Assembly: GCA_029256665.1 (NCBI GenBank)
Contig: JAQSXN010000319.1
Span: 1-5,474, forward strand
Length of the DNA: 5,474 nucleotides
Direction of reading: 5' to 3'
From: Paenibacillus sp.
GTDB taxonomy: Bacteria > Bacillota > Bacilli > Paenibacillales > Paenibacillaceae
How positions within the stretch are numbered: position 1 is the first letter of the stretch; the number at the start of each line of letters is the position of its first letter. The notes beneath the pieces are model-generated. The model saw nothing but the letters and a program-made list of their open reading frames with translations, searched no databases and was not told where the DNA came from. The position numbers and the translations under genes are program-made. Below are positions 1 to 5,326 of the stretch, piece after piece.

Positions 1-608
1 ACGCGTTCGTTCTCGAACAGGAGCCCGGCCGTCGCGGCGCTGTACATGATCATCATGGTCGTCACGGCGACCGCGTAATAGTCGATGGCGTCCGGCTTGA
101 GCGGCGCCTGCAGCGCCCGCTCCTTCATATGGTTTCCGGCAATGGGCGAACCCTCTGCGGACACGCCTTCCGGGATCACGAGATTCAGCTTGCGATGCTC
201 CGCATAGGCGGCGAGCAACCCATGTATGATGCCGTTCTCGACGCCGGTCCGGGAGTTGCCGTAATAATCGATTCCGTCCTCGCCCAGCGACACGTATCCG
301 GAGTAAGTTCCGTTTTCGACCGCGCGCAGCGCGTCTGCTTCCCCGAGCGTCGTCTCCTCAAGCTTGACCTCTTCCCCCGTCCCATTGTCGAACCATTGCT
401 TCAACCGATCGAGCTCCGCCGAATCCCCGATCCCGTTCGCCGAGTAGATGACGCGTATGTCGTCCACCGCTTTGCTGCCATTGAAGTTGCCCGACAGCAC
501 CGTTCCGAGAATGAGCATCAGCAGCACCGGCGTCGCCAGCATGAAGATGAGCATCGCCGCGTTTTGCGACGTTCTCCATTCCTTCCAAGCAATCAGCCAA
601 ACGTTCAA
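1..608 (-). CDS. ABC-2 type transporter permease, LnrM/LnrN-like (5' part; gene continues past left edge)
   Basis: The first 202 codons of a membrane permease that would pair with the ATPase upstream to export a substrate. Residues 1-16 are a short amphipathic cytoplasmic start (LNVWLIAWKEWRTSQN). Residues 17-38 form a first membrane helix (AAMLIFMLATPVLLMLILG). A large polar outer domain of about 140 residues follows, and a second helix begins near residue 177 (DYYAVAVTTMMIMYSAATAG) and leads into a cytoplasmic FENER motif. Helix, large outside loop, then a helix cluster is typical of ABC-2 permeases of the NatB/YhaP/LnrM kind. The start is TTG: no ATG fits, and a perfect AAAGGAGG lies 8 nt upstream. 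Only 28 nt separate it from the ATPase stop, so the two genes are surely co-transcribed. The C-terminal half and any second permease lie outside the window. The exact substrate cannot be read from this part. Confidence 0.88.
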   Translation of the reverse strand, partial: MNVWLIAWKEWRTSQNAAMLIFMLATPVLLMLILGTVLSGNFNGSKAVDDIRVIYSANGIGDSAELDRLKQWFDNGTGEEVKLEETTLGEADALRAVENGTYSGYVSLGEDGIDYYGNSRTGVENGIIHGLLAAYAEHRKLNLVIPEGVSAEGSPIAGNHMKERALQAPLKPDAIDYYAVAVTTMMIMYSAATAGLLFENER

Positions 609-616
609 TGCGTTCC

Positions 617-624
617 CCTCCTTT
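617..624 (-). promoter_or_regulatory. Ribosome binding site fixing the TTG start of the permease
   Basis: AAAGGAGG on the minus strand, 8 nt before the TTG at 608-606. It is the only strong Shine-Dalgarno near the 5' end of this frame, and it decides the non-ATG start. Confidence 0.8.
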
Positions 625-636
625 CGCCGCGCATCC

Positions 637-1584
637 TCATTCGTCCCTCAAACTGCGACCCGTGAGCGTCAAAAATACCGTCTCCAGGCTTGGCTGCCTC
701 TCATCCACCGAACGAATCTCCAAGCCGTTCTCCAGCAAAACCTGCAATATACGGTTCAAATTATTAACTTCGGCGTCAGACTCCACTCTGATCGCCCTGG
801 CTTCTCCGTCTACGGCCACCGACCGCACGCCCGCGATCCCGCGCAGCTTCTCTTCGTCCAGTCCTTCAACGGAGCGGAGCTCGATCATCAACGTCTTGCG
901 ATCGGTAATGATCGACTTGAGCTGCGCCTTCGTGCCCTCCGCGATCACCTTGCCGTGATCGAGAATGGCGATGCGCGTGCACAGCTCCTCCACCTCCTCC
1001 ATGTAGTGGCTCGTGTACACGATCGTGCAGCCCATCTCGTTCAGCTTGCGCACCGAGTTCAAAATATAGCTCCGCGACTGGGGATCGATTCCCACCGTCG
1101 GTTCGTCCATCATGATCAGCTTAGGCCGATGAGCGATCGCGCACGCGATATTGAGCCTCCGCTTCATGCCGCCGGAGAAATTGCGGGGATAGCTGCGATG
1201 TTTATCGGCCAGCCCTGCGAACGCCAGCGCTTCTTCCGTCCGCGACTTCAGCTCCGCCCCTCTCAAGCCGTACAGCCCGGCAAAAAACCGAACATTCTCG
1301 TAAGCGGTCATATCCTCGTAGATCGCGATTTCCTGCGGCACCATGCCGATATTCGACTTCGCGAACCGCCCGTTCTTCGAGATGTTTCGTCCCAGCAGCT
1401 CGATCTCGCCCTTCGTCGGCTGGATGAGACCTGCGATCATGTGGATGGCCGTGCTTTTGCCTGCGCCGTTCGCGCCTAACAAACCAAAAATCTCGCCTTC
1501 CCGTATCGTCAGCGACAATCCGTCGACCGCCGCGAAATCCCCGAACGTTTTGGTCAGCCCTTTCAATTCGAGCACCGTGTACAT
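637..1584 (-). CDS. ABC transporter ATP-binding protein, LnrL/NatA-like drug or antibiotic export ATPase (315 aa)
   Basis: Cytoplasmic ATPase that would power export through the ABC-2 permease encoded next. Visible motifs: Walker A GANGAGKST (37-45, with Ala where Pro is usual), Q-loop VPQ (Q84), ABC signature FSGGMKRR (136-143), Walker B LIMMDE (156-161, catalytic E161), D-loop VGID (164-167) and switch His in YTSHYMEEVEELC (H193). Residues from about 225 form the C-terminal extension seen in DrrA/CcmA-type efflux ATPases. The length of 315 aa is normal for the group. The ATG at 1584 is preceded by GGGAGG at a 10-nt spacing. The frame is open a further 56 codons upstream, but that stretch runs through a terminator hairpin and is not protein-like. 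The YTSHYMEEVEELC region and the adjacent two-component genes favour the LnrL (YfiL) type over other NatA-like ATPases. The substrate is unproven. Confidence 0.93.
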   Translation of the reverse strand: MYTVLELKGLTKTFGDFAAVDGLSLTIREGEIFGLLGANGAGKSTAIHMIAGLIQPTKGEIELLGRNISKNGRFAKSNIGMVPQEIAIYEDMTAYENVRFFAGLYGLRGAELKSRTEEALAFAGLADKHRSYPRNFSGGMKRRLNIACAIAHRPKLIMMDEPTVGIDPQSRSYILNSVRKLNEMGCTIVYTSHYMEEVEELCTRIAILDHGKVIAEGTKAQLKSIITDRKTLMIELRSVEGLDEEKLRGIAGVRSVAVDGEARAIRVESDAEVNNLNRILQVLLENGLEIRSVDERQPSLETVFLTLTGRSLRDE

Positions 1585-1630
1585 TTGTCCGTTCCCTCCC
1601 GGTTCCTTGTTTTTCTTACTTTCATGGTAC

Positions 1631-1668
1631 AAAAAAAGACGAACCGCGCGGAAGTGCGCAAGTTCATC
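1631..1668 (-). terminator. Intrinsic terminator or attenuator between the sensor kinase and transporter genes
   Basis: On the minus strand GATGAAC (plus one wobble and a bulge) and GCGC pair with GCGC and GTTCGTC around a six-base loop, ACTTCC. A run of seven T follows immediately (plus-strand A at 1631-1637). The stem is about 12 bp including U-G pairs. It lies 88 nt after the kinase stop and 46 nt before the ATPase ATG. This is the standard Rho-independent layout, placed inside what would otherwise be one operon. Confidence 0.8.
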
Positions 1669-1674
1669 TTTTGG

Positions 1675-1690
1675 CATGAGAAATCTCATG
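1675..1690. promoter_or_regulatory. Perfect 7-bp inverted repeat, candidate operator upstream of the transporter genes
   Basis: CATGAGAAATCTCATG on the plus strand: two perfect 7-bp arms, CATGAGA/TCTCATG, around a 2-bp centre. It lies between the kinase stop and the terminator hairpin, 6 nt from the hairpin. NarL-family regulators bind short inverted repeats, so this is a candidate site for the neighbouring response regulator. In RNA it could also form a 6-bp stem with a 4-nt loop. No convincing promoter was found beside it, only a weak TTGCGA with TATGAA at 19 nt. Confidence 0.4.
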
Positions 1691-1755
1691 GTTTGATTTG
1701 CCATTCTTTCATAAGCGTGATGATGCCCACTATCGCAAGGCGATTGTGGCAACGG

Positions 1756-2877
1756 CTACGGCCTCTCGCATGGAAGAAGCGTCGTGACGGAGAATCCGTC
1801 CGAGCCGTCCACGATCACTTTGCCGCCCGCGGTAGCCGCGCGCTCCTCCATCCCGGCGATGCCAAGACCTTTGATCACCTTGGAGGCTCCCGATCCGTTA
1901 TCCGCGACGCGGGTTTTGACCATCGTGTTCAGCACCTCGATATGGACCGACACCGATGTTGCCCCGGCGTACTTGGCCGTATTGGTCAGCGCCTCCGTCA
2001 CGTTCTGGTGGATGATGCGCCAGTGGAGCGGCTCGATTCGTCCGATCTCGCCATCGAACGTAAGCGTCGCCCGCAGGCCGCGCGTCGCCCCGAATTCGTC
2101 GATGAACAGCCGGAGCCGGTTCAATCCGAGCTGCTCGGCGAGCGGCTTGGTGTCGCGCAGCACTTGCCGAATGTTTTCGATGCCGTCCTTGGAGATCGCG
2201 ATGGCATTCTGCAGCAGTTCCGCTGAGCGCACAGGGTCGGCTGCCTGCAGCCGCTTGGCGGCTTCCATCTGAATGAGCGCCCCGGTCATGGAGTGGCCGA
2301 TCTTGTCGTGAATATCCTGCGAGAGCCGGTTACGCTCCTCCAGCTTGAACGTATACTCCGACTGCCTGATGTACTCGTTGCTGTCGACAAGGCTTTTGGC
2401 CAGTCGATTATTCTCCTCGCGCAGCTTCTCGACGAGCTCCTTGGCGGTGGCGGTCTTCCGGACGTGCGAGTCGTGCAGCATGTGAAACAACAGGCCGAGC
2501 GCCGCGATCAGTCCGTATGGCAGTTGCACGTTGTCCGGCAGCGCGAACAGCGGCAAGAACGCCAGCGCATAGATCGGCGCGGGCCGGCTCAGCACCGACG
2601 CCGCTAGCCCAAACAGCGGAATCGGCGCGAGCAGCGCCATGACCGGCTCTATATATACGGCCGCAGCCGCAACGAACAGCACGGTCAGCGCTTGCGCAGC
2701 CTTCCGCCAGACGTCGACGCGCAAAATATAACCGAGCAGATCCAGGCAAACGTACAGCAGCAGCGCGATCGTTTCCCAGGCGGAGCGGCTTTGGTCATAG
2801 GAAGCGATGGCGACGTACAGGAGCAGGACAAGCTTAACGCCGATAAGCCACGAATCGGGACGCGGTCCGCGCTCCAT
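1756..2877 (-). CDS. Membrane sensor histidine kinase, HisKA_3/NarX-DesK type, LnrJ-like (373 aa)
   Basis: Senses a signal at the membrane and phosphorylates the response regulator encoded just upstream. Residues 10-134 hold five or six hydrophobic helices joined by very short loops (about 10-25, 37-52, 59-76, 79-95, 101-113, 119-134), so there is no outer sensor domain. That fits an intramembrane-sensing kinase detecting membrane-active compounds. A coiled coil follows (about 140-180). The HisKA_3 dimerisation motif is EERNRLSQDIHDKIGHSM, with phospho-acceptor H190 and D191. The ATPase domain shows an N-box-like HQNVTEALTNTAKY (N292, E295, N299), DNGSG (326-330) and GLGIAGMEER (337-346). The ATG overlaps the regulator's TGA by one base (TGATG), implying translational coupling. 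The following ABC genes suggest a linearmycin-type (LnrJK) resistance system, though in B. subtilis the kinase gene comes first. The inducer cannot be told from sequence. Confidence 0.92.
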   Translation of the reverse strand: MERGPRPDSWLIGVKLVLLLYVAIASYDQSRSAWETIALLLYVCLDLLGYILRVDVWRKAAQALTVLFVAAAAVYIEPVMALLAPIPLFGLAASVLSRPAPIYALAFLPLFALPDNVQLPYGLIAALGLLFHMLHDSHVRKTATAKELVEKLREENNRLAKSLVDSNEYIRQSEYTFKLEERNRLSQDIHDKIGHSMTGALIQMEAAKRLQAADPVRSAELLQNAIAISKDGIENIRQVLRDTKPLAEQLGLNRLRLFIDEFGATRGLRATLTFDGEIGRIEPLHWRIIHQNVTEALTNTAKYAGATSVSVHIEVLNTMVKTRVADNGSGASKVIKGLGIAGMEERAATAGGKVIVDGSDGFSVTTLLPCERP

Positions 2878-3542
2878 CAGCGGCGCCCCTCTCCGGTCAA
2901 ATAGTAAATCGCGATTTGCGTCCGGTGCTCGAGCCCTGTTTTGCCCAGGATGGACGTAATGTGGTTGGCGACCGTCCCTTCGGAGAGGAAGGCCTGCTTG
3001 GCGACTTCCTTGTTGGACAGCCCCTTCGCGATCAGGGACATAATCTCCAGCTCTCTGGCGGTGAAGAGGGTCCGGTCGACATGGGTACCCGCCTCCGCTG
3101 GCGCCGACGATGCGGTATCCCTCTCCGTTAGCAGCCCCGCCGCCAGCTTCTCCATCACGACGTCCTGGAGCACGTGATGTCCGTTATGCACCGTGCGGAT
3201 CGCGTCGCGGATCTCTTCGGGATCGTTGTTTTTGAGCAGATACCCCTTCGCCCCGTTGCGCACTGCCTCCGCGATGAAGCGATCGTCGTCGAACGTCGTC
3301 AGGATGAGCACCTTCGTGCGGGTCCCCCGGGTAATGTGCCCCGCCGCCTCCACGCCGCTCATATTTGGCATCTGCACGTCCAGCAGGGCGACGTCCACTT
3401 CGTTCGCCTGGCAGAAGGCCACGGCTTCGGCTCCGTCCTGCACCGTCGCCAGCACCTCGAACTCCTCGAACGTGGACAGGATGATTTTCATCCCTTCCCG
3501 GATAAACGAATTATCGTCGGCTATCAATACGGATATTTTCAA
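2877..3542 (-). CDS. Response regulator, NarL/FixJ (LuxR-HTH) family, LnrK-like (221 aa)
   Basis: Transcription factor activated by phosphorylation from the kinase encoded downstream. The receiver domain (1-118) has the acidic pair D9/D10, phospho-acceptor D55 in LLDVQMP, T82/T83 and K104 in YLLKN, all intact. A linker (about 125-157) joins it to a LuxR-type helix-turn-helix (about 158-215: FTARELEIMSLIAKGLSNKEVA, then SEGTVANHI), the normal DNA-binding module of this family. The length of 221 aa is typical. The start is TTG at 3542, with AAAGGGG 8 nt upstream and GGAGG just before that. The only upstream ATG (3568) is out of frame and closes after nine codons. It is first in its operon, directly after a sigma-A promoter. 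The likely target is its own operon and the ABC genes. Confidence 0.93.
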   Translation of the reverse strand: MKISVLIADDNSFIREGMKIILSTFEEFEVLATVQDGAEAVAFCQANEVDVALLDVQMPNMSGVEAAGHITRGTRTKVLILTTFDDDRFIAEAVRNGAKGYLLKNNDPEEIRDAIRTVHNGHHVLQDVVMEKLAAGLLTERDTASSAPAEAGTHVDRTLFTARELEIMSLIAKGLSNKEVAKQAFLSEGTVANHITSILGKTGLEHRTQIAIYYLTGEGRR

Positions 3543-3583
3543 GCTTCCCGCCCCTTTCCTCCGGTCATTACTAATTCGTTATG

Positions 3584-3612
3584 ATCTTATCCCATGCGAA
3601 AGGAGTTGTAAA
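3584..3612 (-). promoter_or_regulatory. Sigma-A promoter of the response regulator-kinase operon
   Basis: The -35 box is TTTACA (3612-3607, 5 of 6 to consensus) and the -10 box is TAAGAT (3589-3584, 4 of 6), with exactly 17 nt between them. Transcription would start near 3577, giving a leader of about 35 nt before the TTG start of the regulator. The aldolase terminator lies about 57 nt further upstream, so this is the expected place for an independent promoter. Confidence 0.65.
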
Positions 3613-3624
3613 TTAGAAAGGGCC

Positions 3625-3637
3625 AAACATGACGTTT
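3625..3637. promoter_or_regulatory. Near-palindrome just upstream of the regulator promoter, possible autoregulation site
   Basis: AAACATGACGTTT: AAAC/GTTT arms and an inner T/A pair around a central G, with a single mismatched pair. It lies 12 bp upstream of the -35 box, centred about 54 bp before the predicted start of transcription, a usual place for an activator site. It shares CATGA with the inverted repeat at 1675-1690, but the two are otherwise different. Confidence 0.25.
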
Positions 3638-3668
3638 AGCGAATTTGTCGCCGACCCCACTTTCCTAT

Positions 3669-3710
3669 AAACAAAAACCGCCCGGAATCCCTGAGAGGAT
3701 CCGAGCGGTT
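3669..3710 (-). terminator. Rho-independent terminator of the aldolase gene
   Basis: AACCGCTCGGA pairs with TCCGGGCGGTT over 11 bp (one U-G). The stem extends 3 bp past a single bulge to a small loop (about 3691-3696) and is followed by TTTGTTT. It begins 24 nt after the aldolase stop codon. It separates the aldolase gene from the two-component operon. Confidence 0.92.
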
Positions 3711-3734
3711 GTCTTTCGTATATGGCTTGTCCGA

Positions 3735-4592
3735 TTAAGCTTTGTTGGAAGAACCGAACTCGCGGATCTTGCCGATAACCGTTTGTTTGATCGCTTCGCG
3801 GCCTGGGCCGATGAATTTGCGCGGATCGTAAACTTCGCCGTCGGCAGCCAGCACTTTGCGAACGGCAGCCGTGAACTCCATTTGGTTCTCGGTGTTTACG
3901 TTGATCTTAGCCGTGCCGAGCGAGATGGAACGTTTGATATGCTCAGTAGGGATGCCTGTGCCGCCATGAAGCACGAGCGGAAGCTTGATCACTTGGCAGA
4001 TCTCTTCCATTTCTTTGAAGCCCAGGTTCGGCTCGCCTTTGTAAGGGCCGTGTACGGAGCCCAGAGCGGGAGCGAGGCAGTCGATGCCCGTGCGTTGAAC
4101 CAGCTCGAAGCACTCCTTCGGATCCGCGTAGATAACGCCGTCAGCGATAACGTCGTCTTCTTGTCCGCCAACCACGCCAAGCTCGGCTTCGACGGAAACG
4201 CCTTTGGAATGTGCGTATTCAACGACTTTTTTTGTCGTCTCGACGTTCTCTTCGAACGGATGGTGGGAAGCGTCGATCATAACGGAAGTGAAGCCCGCGT
4301 CGATCGCGGCTTTACATTTATCGAAGCTGGAGCCGTGGTCGAGGTGGATCGCGACCGGCACCGTGATTTTGGATTCTTCGATCAGCGCCTTAACGATGGA
4401 CGTAACGACTTTGAAGCCGCCCATGTATTTAGCAGCTCCTTCGGATACGCCGAGGATGACCGGGGACTTCTCGGATTCTGCGGCGTCGAGGATCGCTTGC
4501 GTCCACTCGAGGTTGTTGATGTTGAACTGACCTACCGCGTAGCCTTCCTTCAGTGCTTTGTTAAGCATGTCCTTCATTGATTCCAATGCCAT
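3735..4592 (-). CDS. fbaA: Class II fructose-1,6-bisphosphate aldolase (285 aa)
   Basis: Glycolytic and gluconeogenic enzyme of the cytosol that reversibly splits fructose-1,6-bisphosphate into dihydroxyacetone phosphate and glyceraldehyde-3-phosphate, using zinc. The whole chain is one TIM-barrel of normal length for the Bacillus-type enzyme. Visible residues: [10 protein letters not shown] (21-30), catalytic D85 and zinc ligand H86 in HLDHGSS, the metal-site glutamate region VEAELG (134-139), zinc ligands H181 (GSVHGPYKG) and H209 (VLHGGTGIP), and the phosphate and substrate residues of [10 protein letters not shown] (228-237). The ATG at 4592 follows TAGGAGG at a 9-nt spacing. It has its own terminator and a long leader with a possible CcpA site, so it looks monocistronic. 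In Bacillus the gene is usually close to spo0F; here it is not. A tagatose- or ketose-bisphosphate aldolase is the only real alternative, and is less likely given the close match to Bacillus FbaA. Confidence 0.97.
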   Translation of the reverse strand: MALESMKDMLNKALKEGYAVGQFNINNLEWTQAILDAAESEKSPVILGVSEGAAKYMGGFKVVTSIVKALIEESKITVPVAIHLDHGSSFDKCKAAIDAGFTSVMIDASHHPFEENVETTKKVVEYAHSKGVSVEAELGVVGGQEDDVIADGVIYADPKECFELVQRTGIDCLAPALGSVHGPYKGEPNLGFKEMEEICQVIKLPLVLHGGTGIPTEHIKRSISLGTAKINVNTENQMEFTAAVRKVLAADGEVYDPRKFIGPGREAIKQTVIGKIREFGSSNKA

Positions 4593-4680
4593 TGTTGATT
4601 GCCTCCTACTGTTTATTCTTGATTTCTATGGTATTGCCGCGGTTCCGGGGTAGGATTGCGGTCTGCGGGATTCATCTTCC

Positions 4681-4723
4681 AATTCTAAATGGCTAAGCAT
4701 GCGCCTATTCGGACCTTAGAATT
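4681..4723 (-). other. Stem structure in the aldolase mRNA leader
   Basis: AATTCTAA and TTAGAATT (plus-strand 4681-4688 and 4716-4723) form a perfect 8-bp outer stem. Inside it GGC pairs with GCC and AT with AT, with one bulged A, around a nine-base loop, and this inner stem abuts the 3' arm of the outer stem. No T-run follows in either direction, so it is not a terminator. No known riboswitch class was recognised. Confidence 0.4.
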
Positions 4724-4813
4724 TTCGGCGTTGTCGCGCGCCAGCGGCCGGTACGGCCAGGCAGCTCCCAGCAGCTCGTCTTCCAATCTCCTATCGCCTT
4801 GTATCAATTCTTT

Positions 4814-4829
4814 ATTATACATGATCTTA
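4814..4829 (-). promoter_or_regulatory. fbaA: Probable promoter (-10 region) of the aldolase gene
   Basis: A perfect TATAAT (4819-4814) lies in an AT-rich patch. Next to it, TGCTAAGAT gives an extended -10 with TAAGAT at 4829-4824. Neither has a good -35 box at 17 nt (CGGCTA or ATGCGA). A start near 4807 would give a leader of about 215 nt. No better promoter was seen nearer the gene. Confidence 0.45.
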
Positions 4830-4874
4830 GCAGATTTAGCCGGGTTTCGCATAAAATTTTGTCGCAAAATCGGT

Positions 4875-4888
4875 TGTAAGCGGCTACA
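4875..4888. promoter_or_regulatory. Candidate CcpA binding site (cre) upstream of the aldolase promoter
   Basis: TGTAAGCGGCTACA matches the Bacillus cre consensus TGWAANCGNTNWCA at 13 of 14 positions (C instead of T at position 10). It lies upstream of the aldolase promoter, centred about 75 bp before the predicted transcription start. This is the side from which CcpA activates genes such as ackA and pta, rather than the downstream position typical of repression. Confidence 0.45.
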
Positions 4889-4910
4889 TCGACAAACTTT
4901 CTAGGCCGTT

Positions 4911-4951
4911 CGTTCCGGGAGGCTGCGCATTCCTATCCATAGGACGGAACG
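4911..4951. repeat. Nested palindrome
   Basis: Outer arms CGTTCCG (4911-4917) and CGGAACG (4945-4951) are perfect complements. Directly inside the right arm lies TCCTATCCATAGGA (4931-4944), itself a 6-bp inverted repeat with a 2-bp centre. As RNA this would be a hairpin stacked on an outer stem, with 13 unpaired bases on one side. There is no T-run, so it is not a terminator. Confidence 0.5.
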
Positions 4952-4989
4952 GCTGCCACCTTCCTTTGGCGGCGAGACACGTACCTTTG

Positions 4990-5142
4990 CCGCTCACCCG
5001 CCTCCTGTAACGATACTTTTTAGCTCTACAGTTCCTTCTCCCACTTACCCGCCTCCTGCAACGATACTTTTTAGCTCTACTGCTTCTCCTCGCGCTTCCC
5101 AGCCGTCCGTATCGATACTTTTTGACTCCACAGCTCCTTCTC
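4990..5142. repeat. Three tandem copies of a 51-bp imperfect repeat
   Basis: Copies at 4990-5040, 5041-5091 and 5092-5142 with an exact 51-bp period. All share the core CGATACTTTTT (starting at 5011, 5062 and 5113) followed by AGCTCTAC or GACTCCAC and a pyrimidine-rich end. The first two also share ACCCGCCTCCTG before the core. Copies 1 and 2 are close; copy 3 has diverged more. The period is a multiple of three, and the minus strand reads KVSLQEAG-like repeats interrupted by stops in two copies. Similar repeats are, from memory, scattered in Paenibacillus genomes; this was not checked. Confidence 0.85.
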
Positions 5143-5221
5143 CCGCTGCATCGTCGGTCCTGCCATAAGGCGAAAAAGATTGATCGAAAACATCCCCTCT
5201 CCTATTCTTTTTGTTTAGGAA

Positions 5222-5260
5222 AAATAAGGAAACATTAAGTCTTTCTTAATAAGACATAAA
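5222..5260. promoter_or_regulatory. Four hexamers at 11-bp spacing, candidate PhoP (Pho box) binding region
   Basis: Read on the minus strand the hexamers are TTTATG (5260-5255), TTAAGA (5249-5244), TTAATG (5238-5233) and TTATTT (5227-5222), each exactly 11 bp from the next. The B. subtilis PhoP repeat is TT(A/C/T)A(C/T)A with 5-bp gaps; three of the four match at 5 of 6 positions. They cover about -62 to -24 relative to the predicted start, the usual region for PhoP-activated promoters. The repeats run opposite to the gene, which is a caveat. Confidence 0.5.
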
Positions 5261-5271
5261 GCAATGGAGCG

Positions 5272-5277
5272 TATATT
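5272..5277 (+). promoter_or_regulatory. -10 box of the right-edge gene
   Basis: TATATT (5 of 6 to consensus), 11 bp after the last of the periodic hexamers. No -35 box is recognisable at 16-18 nt, as expected for an activator-dependent promoter. Transcription would start near 5284, leaving a leader of about 88 nt. Confidence 0.5.
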
Positions 5278-5282
5278 GATAA

Positions 5283-5326
5283 GGTCGATTCACTGCAGGG
5301 GCTGGAATTGGACATCACAATCGACT
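5283..5326 (+). other. Stem-loop at the predicted 5' end of the right-edge mRNA
   Basis: GGTCGATT (5283-5290) pairs with AATCGACT (5319-5326): seven Watson-Crick pairs plus one G-U, enclosing 28 bases. It begins at the predicted transcription start, so the mRNA 5' end would be double-stranded, which commonly protects against 5' exonuclease decay. A smaller CTCG/CGAG hairpin (5325-5336) follows and would compete with its end. Confidence 0.35.

Noticed and set aside
448..1479. 343-codon plus-strand frame, and other long plus-strand frames over the minus-strand genes (for example 3645-4580)
   Set aside because: They are antisense shadows of GC-rich genes whose minus-strand products carry intact diagnostic motifs. 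The plus frames have no motifs or ribosome binding sites.
1585..1752. 56-residue N-terminal extension of the ABC ATPase
   Set aside because: It runs through the inverted repeat and the terminator hairpin, has no family similarity, and the ATG at 1584 has a good ribosome binding site and the normal family N-terminus.
4630..4660. T-box riboswitch, because the aldolase leader contains GGAACCGCGG
   Set aside because: The surrounding T-box antiterminator and terminator and a specifier loop are absent, and aldolase is not an amino-acid related gene.
4685..4867. 60-codon minus-strand frame upstream of the aldolase gene
   Set aside because: It has no ribosome binding site, it starts upstream of the likely aldolase promoter, and its composition is unlike the neighbouring genes. 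It lies over leader structure.
4990..5142. CRISPR array
   Set aside because: Units of 51 bp are contiguous and degenerate along their whole length, without unique spacers or conserved repeat boundaries.
5077..5166. 29-codon minus-strand frame (MAGPTMQREKEL...) across the 51-bp repeats
   Set aside because: No Shine-Dalgarno sequence. The frame is open only because copy 3 has lost the stops found in the other copies. Better explained as part of the repeat.
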